Shown in pieces: positions 17,213-26,174 of a stretch of 64,000 bases of DNA (its first letter is position 1; the number at the start of each line of letters is the position of its first letter). The notes beneath the pieces were generated by a model that did not search any database, was not told where the DNA came from, and was given only the letters and a program-made list of their open reading frames with translations. Position numbers and translations under genes: made by a program. Origin of the DNA: Planctobacterium marinum (GTDB taxonomy: Bacteria; Pseudomonadota; Gammaproteobacteria; Enterobacterales; Alteromonadaceae). The stretch lies in contig NZ_AP027272.1 of assembly GCF_036322805.1 (NCBI RefSeq), positions 496,001 through 560,000 of the forward strand, read 5' to 3'.

Positions 17213-20200
17213 ATGAATAGCCCTCTAGAAAACTTATTTCGTGTCGACTTTATGCCACACGGTCATTGTTACCTGTGGAAACCAGAAATACTGTGGCTGA
17301 ATGTGTTGTCCGATGCCCTCATCGCGCTGTCTTATTTTTCCATCCCGGTGGCCCTGTACTATTTTGTCTGGAAACGAGAAGATCTGGAATTTAAAGGGAT
17401 TTTTATTCTTTTTTCACTGTTTATTGCGCTTTGCGGTATCACCCATTTAATCGGGATAGTCACGGTTTGGAATGGTGCTTATGGCATTCATGGTATGGCA
17501 AAGTTCGCCACTGCCGTTGTGTCAGTAATGACTGCGATTCAGCTTTGCAGAATGTTACCGCAAGCCTTATTAATCCCTTCACCACGAGAGATTAAACGGG
17601 TTTTTGAAAAGGCGAATTTTGAAAAAGAGCAGCGGATCAAACTGGAATACCAGAGAAAACAAGATGAAATTTTAAGACAATCCACGGACGCTGCCCATAT
17701 TGGGGTGTTGGTGGTCAATGATAGTGGCGATATTTTGATGGCTAATTTGGCCGTCTGCGAGATGTTTGGTTACCGCAAAGAGGACCTGGAAGGTAAGCCC
17801 GTCAGCCTGCTCGTTGGTGGTGTTGAGGCTGAGAAACACGATCAGTTACTGGCTTCCTTTTTTGCCTCTCCTGTTCTGCAGTATAAGATGGCACCAGAAA
17901 GGGAGGTGATGGGGGTCACTAAAAATGGTCAACAGTTGCCTGTCGAGATAGTGTTAAACGTGGGCGAAACCGGTGGTCAGAAGGTCGTTTATGCCTCGGT
18001 AATGGATATTTCAGAAAGGCGCAGAATTGAACTTGAAAGAGCCGAGAAAGCGCAGCAATTGCAGATGGAGAAAGAGAGTTTCAAGTCGCTGTTTGAAAAC
18101 TTGCCTGATCCCTGTTTCGTGATTGATCCCAAATCCAGCAAGATTATCAAATGTAACCCTGCCTTTGAGAAGATGATGAACGCCAGCAGTGAGCAACTAA
18201 TTGGACTCACCAAATACGACATTTCACCAGAATTTCAGGAACACGTGAACAAGAGTTCCAAGGACTATTACACGAAAATTACTGAACATTTAGTGCCGGG
18301 AGAAAGTGTACAGTTTGAGTGGAAGCACAACCGTATGGATGGCGAAACGTTTATTGCGTCTGTCAGCGTTTCTTATGTCGCTATAGAAGGTCAAGAGGTC
18401 TTTTTAAGTTGTTGGCGAGATATCACCGAACTCAAGCAAAAAGAACAAGAGTTGATCGAAGCCCGAAATCAGGCTGTTGAGGCAGAAAAAACCAAATCTG
18501 ATTTTCTTGCCAATATGAGCCATGAAATTCGAACGCCCATGAATGCCATACTGGGGCTCACTCAATTGATTAGCGAAATGCCTTTGGAAAAAAAGGCTTC
18601 CGAGTACATGGAGAAGGTTCAAAACTCCTCGCACTCACTGCTAAATGTACTTAACGATATCCTCGATTTCTCTAAATTGGAAGCTGGCAAACTGAGCATT
18701 GTTAATGAACCTGTTGACCTGGAAAAAGTCCTCTCTGATGTTACCGGACTGTTCAGTCTTACCGCTGAGAACAAAGCCATTGAGCTGGTGATAGATTATC
18801 CTGTTGCTGAACCACGCTGGGTTTATGCAGATTCAATGCGTTTGACTCAGGTGTTAAATAACCTGGTGGGCAATGCCATTAAGTTTACTGACTCAGGTTA
18901 TGTAAAAGTATCCCTGAATATTGAAAAAATGGAAAATGACCAGTTACAGGCGCGTTTTTGTGTTGAAGATACCGGGATTGGCATTGCACATGAGAAGCTT
19001 GATAGCCTGCTTTCTCCCTTTAACCAGGTAGATGCTTCCATTAATCGCCGTTTTGGCGGTACTGGTCTGGGTTTGGCTATTTCGAATCACTTATTGGGGT
19101 TGATGGGGAGTCATCTGGAAATCTCCAGTGAGTTGGGGCAGGGCAGTTGTTTTTGTTTCAGTTTATGCTTCAAAACCTGCTCTTCAGAATCCAGCAAAGA
19201 GCGTCAACTGGCGGGTAAAAGAACCCTGGTGGTGGACGATAATGAAGCCAGCAGACTGGCACTTCAGCGTATGTTGAGCTCCTGGGGTTTTCCGGTAGAG
19301 CTGGCTTCCTCGGGCGAAGAAGCCCTGCACCTTACTGCAACCGCTGAAAGTCAAAATCAGCCGTTCGAACTCTTTTTGATTGACTGGAAAATGCCAAAAA
19401 TGGATGGGCTTGAGCTGATAAAGCAAATACAGAGTCGATTGAACAGCACTGAAAGTACGCAACCCACAATTTTGTTGGTGACAGCGTTTGGGCGAGATTT
19501 TGTACAACAATCCATCACTGAGCAACGGGTGGATGCAGTATTGGATAAACCCTTTCTGGCATCAACATTACACGATGCATTAGTGCAGATTCAATATCAA
19601 GACTCTAGCTTAATTGCAGGGAATGTTTCAAAACAAGCACTCGATGATGATTATCAGCCAACTTACGAGGGTGCCCACGTACTGGTGGTGGAGGATAACG
19701 AAACCAATCAATTGGTGGCGCGAGAGTTTTTGGCAAAGTTTGGTATTAAAGCCGTCGTGGTTTGTAATGGGTTAGAAGCCGTAGATTACGTAAAACAAAA
19801 CCAAAAAGAGTTGGATTTGATCTTGATGGATTTACAGATGCCCAAAATGGATGGCTTTGAGGCGAGCAAACTGATTAAAGCCGACAGTCGCAGCACTCAT
19901 ATACCTATTGTTGCCATGTCGGCTGCGGTGCTAAAAAGCGATCGCGAAAAAGTGAAGGCGGCGGGTATTAACGGTCATATCGCAAAGCCAGTTGATATCC
20001 GTGAACTTGCCCAAGTGCTTGGTACTAACCTAAGTTCTAATGCTCAATCCCCATCACACACGCACCAGCAGGCAAAAGCTTTACAGTCTTTTGAGGGGAG
20101 CCTACCAACCGGTTTTGACTTTAACTCTGCACTTAAGCGTTTGGGTGGTGATATTAAGCTGCTGCACAAAATGGCCGAATCTACACTGGTGGTGCATAAA

Positions 20201-20662
20201 GATGCGACCGCTAAACTGACGGATTTGTTTGAATCCGAAGATAAACAATCGTTACGGAGTTACTGCCACACCCTTAAAAGCGTGTTAAGTGGGCTGGGGG
20301 CTCAAGACATAGCTGATGTGGCAGGCACCATAGAAATGTCCGATGAATTACTCAATAGCCGTGAATTTAGCCGGTTTGTCACTCAGTTAGATGAACACCT
20401 GTTAGCGCTGAGAAATTGGTTGGATCAGCAATCACCGCGTGTGCCTGAAGTAAAGTTTTCTGAGGAATTACTCGCGGAAGGAATCAAAAACTTAGCTGAA
20501 AAAATACAAGCCAGACGTATTATCAATGAGGATGAAATAGTTCACTTTTTAAAGCTGGTGAGCGCTCAGTGGAATGCTCAGCAGCAAGAAGAATTCAAGA
20601 CGGCAATTATTCGCTTTGATTATGACCTGGCGATGCAGAAAATAAATGCATTAAATCTTTAA
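17213..20662 (+). CDS. Hybrid histidine kinase with ethylene-receptor-type membrane domain
   Basis: 1149 residues. The first 115 form three helices that match the copper/ethylene-binding domain of plant ETR1. D34, Y41, P45, I71, C74 and H78 align with ETR1 D25, Y32, P36, I62, C65 and H69, within S-D-A-L-I-A-L-S-Y-F-S-I-P and L-C-G-I-T-H-L. Two PAS domains (about 160-265 and 285-405) follow, then HisKA with H437 in SHEIRTP, HATPase with NAIKFT and GTGLGL boxes, two receivers (D724 and D873) and an Hpt domain (H1019). All phosphorelay residues look intact. It follows the phytochrome and receiver on the same strand. Ethylene binding is inferred from residue conservation; another small hydrophobic ligand is possible. 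Confidence 0.93.
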   Translation: MNSPLENLFRVDFMPHGHCYLWKPEILWLNVLSDALIALSYFSIPVALYYFVWKREDLEFKGIFILFSLFIALCGITHLIGIVTVWNGAYGIHGMAKFATAVVSVMTAIQLCRMLPQALLIPSPREIKRVFEKANFEKEQRIKLEYQRKQDEILRQSTDAAHIGVLVVNDSGDILMANLAVCEMFGYRKEDLEGKPVSLLVGGVEAEKHDQLLASFFASPVLQYKMAPEREVMGVTKNGQQLPVEIVLNVGETGGQKVVYASVMDISERRRIELERAEKAQQLQMEKESFKSLFENLPDPCFVIDPKSSKIIKCNPAFEKMMNASSEQLIGLTKYDISPEFQEHVNKSSKDYYTKITEHLVPGESVQFEWKHNRMDGETFIASVSVSYVAIEGQEVFLSCWRDITELKQKEQELIEARNQAVEAEKTKSDFLANMSHEIRTPMNAILGLTQLISEMPLEKKASEYMEKVQNSSHSLLNVLNDILDFSKLEAGKLSIVNEPVDLEKVLSDVTGLFSLTAENKAIELVIDYPVAEPRWVYADSMRLTQVLNNLVGNAIKFTDSGYVKVSLNIEKMENDQLQARFCVEDTGIGIAHEKLDSLLSPFNQVDASINRRFGGTGLGLAISNHLLGLMGSHLEISSELGQGSCFCFSLCFKTCSSESSKERQLAGKRTLVVDDNEASRLALQRMLSSWGFPVELASSGEEALHLTATAESQNQPFELFLIDWKMPKMDGLELIKQIQSRLNSTESTQPTILLVTAFGRDFVQQSITEQRVDAVLDKPFLASTLHDALVQIQYQDSSLIAGNVSKQALDDDYQPTYEGAHVLVVEDNETNQLVAREFLAKFGIKAVVVCNGLEAVDYVKQNQKELDLILMDLQMPKMDGFEASKLIKADSRSTHIPIVAMSAAVLKSDREKVKAAGINGHIAKPVDIRELAQVLGTNLSSNAQSPSHTHQQAKALQSFEGSLPTGFDFNSALKRLGGDIKLLHKMAESTLVVHKDATAKLTDLFESEDKQSLRSYCHTLKSVLSGLGAQDIADVAGTIEMSDELLNSREFSRFVTQLDEHLLALRNWLDQQSPRVPEVKFSEELLAEGIKNLAEKIQARRIINEDEIVHFLKLVSAQWNAQQQEEFKTAIIRFDYDLAMQKINALNL

Positions 20663-20765
20663 GCGTTGGCTGATAATTGTGCAACTATAGTCTAATAGAT
20701 AATAGCGCCGTTTCGGCTAGAATGTGCAATGGTAAATCTTATGTATTGTGTAAACGTTATTCATT

Positions 20766-21674
20766 GTGTGTCGTGAAGAGATATTGATCATCGATGATGA
20801 TCCAGTCCAGATAAGGATTCTTTGTAATATATTGGGAGACGATTTTGCCATTCGTTTTGCAACGAGTGGCAAAGAGGGCAAAGAACTCGCGTCGACTTTT
20901 CCAAGGCCAGACTTGATTCTATTAGATATCAACATGCCAGATATGAATGGTTTTCAATTGTGCAGGGAATTGAAGACCATCGAAGCCACCAAAAACATTC
21001 CTATTTTATTTGTTTCCGGCCGTATTGATGATGCCGATCAATTACTCGCATTTAACATCGGCGCTGCTGATTTTATTCCTAAGCCAATTTCGCCAAGTGT
21101 GTTAAAAGCTCGAGTCAAAACCCAGTTAGAGCTTGTCAGTAAAAACAAGGCTTTAGAAGAGCTAGCATTTACCGATGGCTTAACCCACATTGCCAATCGT
21201 CGCGGATTTGATAAAAGGCTGGCAGATGAGATTCGGCGGATGATGCGAGACGGGAAGGCATTGTCTCTGATGATCATCGATGTTGATAATTTTAAGTCCT
21301 TTAATGACCATTACGGGCATACGGTTGGGGATGATTGCCTTAAAAGTATTGCACAGGTGATGAAAAAAACGTTATCTCGTGCCACCGATTTTGTAGCGCG
21401 AATTGGTGGGGAAGAGTTTGCTATTATCTTGCCAGATTCCGATGTGGAACAAAGCTGTCTTGTGGCGCAAAACCTGCTTTCCAATCTGGCAGACAAAAAC
21501 ATTCCCCACTGTCAATCTGCCCAGAGTGACAGAGTTACACTCAGTATTGGTATTACCAACCAGGTACCTGCGAAAGATCTAAATTATGAACAATTTTTTA
21601 AGCAAGCAGACCAGGCACTTTATCAGGTTAAACGCAGCAGTAAAAACGGCTATGCCGTGTTTTCCGAAAGCTAA
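20766..21674 (+). CDS. Receiver-GGDEF diguanylate cyclase (PleD/WspR-like)
   Basis: 302 residues. A receiver (about 5-120) has D10-D11-D12 and phosphoacceptor D54. The GGDEF domain has the active-site variant GGEEF at 214-218, and an RxxD inhibitory site lies exactly five residues before it. It should make cyclic-di-GMP when phosphorylated and be inhibited by its product. The start is the GTG at 20766 with no obvious ribosome site. It lies 103 bases after the ethylene-receptor-like hybrid kinase on the same strand and is the natural output of that relay. Confidence 0.95.
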   Translation: MCREEILIIDDDPVQIRILCNILGDDFAIRFATSGKEGKELASTFPRPDLILLDINMPDMNGFQLCRELKTIEATKNIPILFVSGRIDDADQLLAFNIGAADFIPKPISPSVLKARVKTQLELVSKNKALEELAFTDGLTHIANRRGFDKRLADEIRRMMRDGKALSLMIIDVDNFKSFNDHYGHTVGDDCLKSIAQVMKKTLSRATDFVARIGGEEFAIILPDSDVEQSCLVAQNLLSNLADKNIPHCQSAQSDRVTLSIGITNQVPAKDLNYEQFFKQADQALYQVKRSSKNGYAVFSES

Positions 21675-21774
21675 CTCACTGTTACCCATCTACACGTATT
21701 TTGTGAAAACTCGATAACAAATTAATGCATTTAGAAAACAAACTCTTACGGTAACTTTGTGCAATGTCATTAGT

Positions 21775-21801
21775 ATCTCGGTTAAACAAATTAACCGAGA
21801 T
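21775..21801 (+). promoter_or_regulatory. Perfect 11-base inverted repeat just before a lipoprotein start codon
   Basis: ATCTCGGTTAA and its exact complement are separated by ACAAA and end five bases before the ATG at 21807. As RNA this is a stable hairpin that would cover the only GAG-type ribosome-binding sequence; as DNA it could be an operator. Either way it probably controls the lipoprotein gene. Confidence 0.6.
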
Positions 21802-21806
21802 TCATA

Positions 21807-22505
21807 ATGCAACGTTATCTTTTTATTCCCGCAGCCGTATGGCTCTTAAGTGGCTGTGATGCCGACGATATTACTTTGGTGACAACACCACAGCCAGTGA
21901 CCATAAATACCGACTTTAACGACGGAGAACAAGGCTGGTCGGCTGGTTTTTCCGATTATCCGGTGGCCGATGCTGATATTTATGAACTGGAGTCGGGCAT
22001 TGCTGATTTACCCGATGACTCAGGACAACAAGGTTTTCGCCTGAAAGGCATGAACCGCAGCGACGATTTATTTATGTACCTCAAGGGAGAAGTGATTCGC
22101 CTGTCCCCAAATACTAATTACACGGTGCACGGCAGCATCACTTTTTTATCTAACGCCGGAGTAGATTGTATCGGAATTGGAGGCTCACCGGGTGAATCTG
22201 TTTATATGAAGTTGGGCGCCAGCGAAATTGAACCGGAACAGGTGGATTTTTATTTAAATATCGATAAAGGGCAGCAATCACAATCGGGTAATGATGCCAT
22301 TGTGATTGGCAATGTCGCGGCACAGGATGCCAGCTGCGATGGTAATACCTTCGGCAGCAAAACCATTACGGTGGCACTTGAAGATGGTTTTGAAATTCAA
22401 AGCTCCACCGAAGGTACTTTTTGGTTGATGGTAGGCACAGATTCGGGCTATGAAGGCCTGACCGATTTATACTACACCGAAATTAATCTGACACTAACGC
22501 CGTAA
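21807..22505 (+). CDS. Lipoprotein of unknown function
   Basis: 232 residues. A short signal ends in a lipobox L-L-S-G-C with Cys at about 17, followed by Asp, so it should be lipidated. The mature part is acidic and beta-rich, with T-D-F-N-D-G-E-Q-G-W at about 35 resembling the opening of carbohydrate-binding-module-like or jelly-roll domains (F-x-x-G-x-x-G-W). Two Cys residues in the middle may form a disulfide. I do not recognise a named family. The esterase gene downstream converges on it with a 15-base gap. The hairpin immediately upstream suggests tight control of expression. Confidence 0.85.
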   Translation: MQRYLFIPAAVWLLSGCDADDITLVTTPQPVTINTDFNDGEQGWSAGFSDYPVADADIYELESGIADLPDDSGQQGFRLKGMNRSDDLFMYLKGEVIRLSPNTNYTVHGSITFLSNAGVDCIGIGGSPGESVYMKLGASEIEPEQVDFYLNIDKGQQSQSGNDAIVIGNVAAQDASCDGNTFGSKTITVALEDGFEIQSSTEGTFWLMVGTDSGYEGLTDLYYTEINLTLTP

Positions 22506-22520
22506 GACACTCGTTAGAAT

Positions 22521-23309
22521 TTAGCAAAAGAGCCATTTTACTGCCTGCGGAAATTCTTCAGCCCAGAAGGATTCCGAATGGCCGCGACCAGGGACGGTTT
22601 TGTTAAAGATGTTGTAGGTAGGGTGACCAGCAGCAACAATCTGGTTCACCATGATATGCATCTCATCCACCATGAGTTTGTCTTCTTCGCCGCCCATTAA
22701 AAAATACAGTCGGGTGTCTTTGGGCAAAGGATGCTGTTGGGTAAATTGAAACACGGGATTGGCGTACCAGAAGGAGGGTGACAGTATGCCCGCTTTACCA
22801 AATACATCCGGGTAACGATGTACGCCAAAGTGGGACATTAATCCCCCCATAGAACTGCCCATAATGCCGGTAAACTCGCGTCCTTGTAGTATACGGTAGT
22901 GCTGATTAATGTGAGGCATGAGTTGCTGCACGATAAAGTTCAGATAGAGCTCGCCTTCGGCTTTGCCATAGGTAGGATGATCCCAGGCGCTGAGCTCAGT
23001 AATGCGATGTTGTTTACCATTGTCGATACCCACCACAATAAGCTCCAGCTCGCCTTTGTGAGCCATCAGGTTCAGGCTTTTATCCACCCGCCATTCACCC
23101 GAATAAGAAGTGGCTTCATCAAACAGGTTTTGTCCGTCGTGCATGTAAAGCACCGGGTAATGTTTGTCGGTGGTGGCATAACCAGGAGGCAGATAAACAC
23201 GCACAGTGCGATCCCGGTTTAATTCCGGAATAAAAAAATCTGGCTGCAGAATGTGTACCTGTTCTGAGGCGGTACTCCATTCTTGTTCATCATGGTTGTA
23301 GGAGTGCAA
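22521..23309 (-). CDS. Alpha/beta-hydrolase esterase (esterase D / enterochelin-esterase-like)
   Basis: 262 residues. The nucleophile elbow G-S-S-M-G is present, with YLPPGY, MHDGQNLFD and GRGHSESFW (probable catalytic His) in the positions expected of the putative-esterase family (PF00756). No signal peptide is visible, unlike the damaged paralogue just upstream. The only possible start is a TTG at 23309, preceded by AAAGG, because an in-frame stop lies two codons before it. It is a tandem duplicate of the neighbouring pseudogene; the substrate is unknown. The loss of an export signal may mean that its original 5' end was lost in the duplication. Confidence 0.85.
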   Translation of the reverse strand: MHSYNHDEQEWSTASEQVHILQPDFFIPELNRDRTVRVYLPPGYATTDKHYPVLYMHDGQNLFDEATSYSGEWRVDKSLNLMAHKGELELIVVGIDNGKQHRITELSAWDHPTYGKAEGELYLNFIVQQLMPHINQHYRILQGREFTGIMGSSMGGLMSHFGVHRYPDVFGKAGILSPSFWYANPVFQFTQQHPLPKDTRLYFLMGGEEDKLMVDEMHIMVNQIVAAGHPTYNIFNKTVPGRGHSESFWAEEFPQAVKWLFC

Positions 23310-23384
23310 TTGTTAAAACCTTTTGTTGCGCTTAAAAAGGCTTGTACCCCATCAAGCAGCAGTTGGCAAGGGTAGCTGTACAAA

Positions 23385-24471
23385 TCAGGGTTGTTTGAAC
23401 AGCCACTGTACCGCATGTTGAAAATGCGCAGCCCAAAATGCTTCATTGTGCTTCCCCTCAGGGATCACTTGTGCATGGAGATTGTCAGCCGGGTGGTTTG
23501 CTAGCTCCAGGCTACGCACCATTTTATTGAACGGCGCTACCATAATCTCGCCTTCTTCTTGTCCGGCAATTAAATAGAGCCTGTGCTGTGCGGGTAATGG
23601 ATTTTGCTCAGTGAAGGGAAACACCTGGTCTGCATACCAATAAGAGGGGGGAGAATAATCCTGCTTTACTGAATATTTCAGGGTAAGTGTGAATGGCATA
23701 GTGACTGCTGAGTGCCCCCATGGAGCTACCCATAATGGCGGTATTGGTGGCATCAGGCAGAGTGCGATAACGGTCATCGATGTAGGGTTTGAGTACGTTG
23801 ACGATAAAGTCGGTGTACTGCTCACCTTCTGCTTTACCATATTTTTCATGATCCCAGCTACTGAGTTCTTGAGTGCGGTGTTCGCCGCCATTGTCTATAC
23901 CTACAACGATGAGCTGTAAGTCATGTTCTTGTGCGAGGGCATTGAGGCTTTCGTCAACGCGCCACTCTCCGGCGAAAGATGTTTTTTCATCGAACAGATT
24001 TTGCGCGTCGTGCATAAATACCCAAACTACCTCAAGATACTCGACTTCAGCGGGAGAATAAAAGGATTTAGGCAAGGCAAATTGGATAAGGCATGGTTGT
24101 TCTCACGTCGAGCCAATTTAACGCAGCATAAATTCTTTTAGGCCCCGCCCTTCGGGAGCTTCACAGCGCTTCCATTACTGTGTTGCACTTGTTTGAAAGG
24201 TAGCCGACATTCCTTCTCAAGTGCGCCTTGTACTGAAAGCGCTGTGATAGCTCTGAAGCAGGCATCTGGAGGTGGTTTGGGTATTAATGACCGGAAAATG
24301 CTGCTCCAGATTTTTGTAACCCGGTGGTAGGTAAACTCGAATGGTACGCTTGCGATCCAGTCCTGGAATGGTGAATTCCTGTTTTAAAACATGGAAGTTC
24401 CCGGCTAAAGGGTGGGCAGTTGAAAGTGCACTTATCACGCTGCTGAGCAGAAGAAGTATTCTAAACATCAT
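23385..24471 (-). pseudogene. Broken exported esterase, paralogue of the downstream esterase
   Basis: The 5' part has a signal peptide and then TIPGLDRKRTIRVYLPPGY and FPVI. It is interrupted by a roughly 270-base MITE at 24017-24285. The coding sequence resumes at MHDAQNLFDEKTSF and reaches G-S-S-M-G. It then changes frame at a run of six C on the coding strand (23646-23651), where five would restore FSPSYWYAD. The rest continues to the end near 23385. Two independent lesions make it a pseudogene. The order and identity of motifs show that it was a close tandem copy of the esterase at 22521-23309, but secreted. Confidence 0.85.
24017..24285. mobile_element. MITE-like element with 33-base imperfect terminal inverted repeats
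   Basis: The ends read AATACCCAAACTACCTC and, inverted, AATACCCAAACCACCTC, and the similarity extends inward to CTTCAG (about 33 bases each side). The interior holds no gene and is rich in short inverted repeats. It splits the esterase coding sequence between FPVI and MHDAQ, which defines its borders well. I recall similar elements scattered in Pseudoalteromonas and Alteromonas genomes. The target-site duplication cannot be resolved because the flanks are A/T-rich. A transposase supplied elsewhere would be needed. Confidence 0.8.
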
Positions 24472-24524
24472 TTTCCATTTTCTAAAAAAGAACCTTGCTA
24501 TTAAAGGCTATCCAAAAAAGACGA

Positions 24525-25754
24525 TTACCCAAAAAAGAACAGGGCCACCGTAACACCTACTACAATGGCGGTGAAATCTGCCACAAGCGCGCAAGGAATG
24601 GCGTGTCGGCTGTGTTTGATACCCACCGCGCCAAAGTACACCGCGAGTACATAAAAAGTCGTTTCGGTGGAGCCCTGAAAGATGCTGGAGAGGCGTCCGG
24701 CAAAGGAGTCTGCCCCATGCACCTGCATGGTTTCCACCATCATGGCCCGTGCGCCGCTACCGCTTAAGGGCTTCATCAAGGCTGTTGGCAGGGCATCCAC
24801 AAACGCCGTAGAGCCGCCTGCTAAGGCGACCAGCCAGGCCACTCCATCCACCACCAGTTGGATTGCCCCACTGGCACGCAGCAAGCCTATGGCCACTAGC
24901 ATGGCTAACAAATAGGGGATGAGATTAATAGCCTGCTGAAAACCCTCTTTAGCTCCTTCGATAAATAGCTCATACGTGGCCAGTTTTTGTCGCCAGGCGC
25001 TGAACAAAACTCCGATCACAAAACTAAAAATTAACAGGTTTGCCAGCAATGATGATTGAGTACCCACAAGCGCTGCAGGCAAACTGATAAAGTACACCAA
25101 CAGGCCGCCGAGCAGGGCGAAAAACAGTGCGCCGTACAATAAAATTGTATGTTGTAGTAAGTTGATCTTTTGTACCATTGCCACGGCAATAAGCCCGGCT
25201 AAAGAAGAACAGCTTGTGGTAAGTAATATGGGTAAAAACACGTCTGTGGGTATCGCCGCGCCTTGTTGAGCCCGGTAGACAAAGACAAAGACCGGGAACA
25301 GGGTCACCGAAGAGGTGTTTAACACTAAAAACAAGATTTGCGCGTTGGTGGCCACGCTTTTGTTGGGATTCAGGGTTTGTAAATCCTGCATGGCTTTGAT
25401 ACCCAGCGGCGTCGCTGCATTGTCCAGACCCAAGGCATTGGCCGACAGGTTCATGGTTATAGAGCCGATGGCAGGGTGACCGGCGGGCACGTCTGGCATC
25501 AGGCGGCGAAATAAGGGGGTCAGTGCTTTTGACAGCTTTTCAATCCAGCCGTTGTGCTCGGCGATTTTAAAGATACCCAACCAGAGACACAATGCGCCTA
25601 TCAAACCCAATGCCAGTTCAACGGTGAGTTTGGCCATATCAAACATGGCATTGACCAGTTCGGTAAAGATCTCCTGATTACCCAGCACCAGCCACTGATA
25701 AAAGCCGCACAGTGCGGCAATAAAAAAGAAGGTTAACCAGATAAGGTTAAGCAT
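24525..25754 (-). CDS. SpmA/SpmB-like fusion, nucleoside-recognition (Gate) membrane protein
   Basis: 409 residues with about ten helices. Two Gate domains are visible. The first half contains NLSANALGLDNAATPLG, the SpmA hallmark. The second half contains the SpmB-like region with L-K-P-L-S-G-S-G-A-R. SpmA and SpmB are separate proteins in spore formers; fused versions are common in non-sporulating Gram-negatives, where the function is not known. It lies 33 bases downstream of rraB on the same strand. It is probably a permease or membrane channel component. The substrate should not be inferred from the family name. Confidence 0.9.
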   Translation of the reverse strand: MLNLIWLTFFFIAALCGFYQWLVLGNQEIFTELVNAMFDMAKLTVELALGLIGALCLWLGIFKIAEHNGWIEKLSKALTPLFRRLMPDVPAGHPAIGSITMNLSANALGLDNAATPLGIKAMQDLQTLNPNKSVATNAQILFLVLNTSSVTLFPVFVFVYRAQQGAAIPTDVFLPILLTTSCSSLAGLIAVAMVQKINLLQHTILLYGALFFALLGGLLVYFISLPAALVGTQSSLLANLLIFSFVIGVLFSAWRQKLATYELFIEGAKEGFQQAINLIPYLLAMLVAIGLLRASGAIQLVVDGVAWLVALAGGSTAFVDALPTALMKPLSGSGARAMMVETMQVHGADSFAGRLSSIFQGSTETTFYVLAVYFGAVGIKHSRHAIPCALVADFTAIVVGVTVALFFFG

Positions 25755-25787
25755 AATGTCGCAGATTAAAACGGAATTGCGAGGAGC

Positions 25788-26141
25788 TTATTCAACGAAG
25801 TAGGTGCCCCAACCGTCGTAAAATACTTTGTGTTTTTCGGCAATGCTCACCAGCTTGTCGGTATCGGCATTGATTAGCTCTAAATCCAGTTTGCGCTCGA
25901 TAATGGCATCAAAGCTAAACAACTCGTCACCGTCATCCAGCACCAGCTCTTCAGCATCGGTCACATCAAAGCCTGCTTTGTAGGCATCAACGGCGGCTTT
26001 TTCCAGCAACTCAAAGTCTTTACTGGCAATGTGATGTTCTATGATGTGGGGCTTGTCGACAGCACTACCATCATTAGTAAGGGCCTCGACAATTTCTTCA
26101 TTGAACTGATACCAGTCCTGCAAACTGTTTGAATGTGGCAT
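25788..26141 (-). CDS. rraB: Ribonuclease E inhibitor RraB
   Basis: 117 residues. The Escherichia coli RraB core is easily recognised: N-D-G-S then I-E-H-H-I-A-S, L-L-E-K-A-A-V-D-A, D-D-G-D and the C-terminal Y-D-G-W-G-T-Y-F. RraB binds RNase E and changes degradosome composition and mRNA decay. It is a little shorter than the E. coli protein because the acidic C-terminal tail is absent. It lies between plsC and the SpmAB-like gene on the same strand with short gaps, so it may be co-transcribed with them. Confidence 0.95.
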   Translation of the reverse strand: MPHSNSLQDWYQFNEEIVEALTNDGSAVDKPHIIEHHIASKDFELLEKAAVDAYKAGFDVTDAEELVLDDGDELFSFDAIIERKLDLELINADTDKLVSIAEKHKVFYDGWGTYFVE

Positions 26142-26174
26142 AGAAGACTCTTTCTTATTTTGATGGTGAACAGT

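Noticed and set aside
24525..25754. SpmA/B homology as evidence of sporulation
   Set aside because: Fused Gate-domain proteins are widespread in non-sporulating Gram-negatives, and nothing else points to spores.
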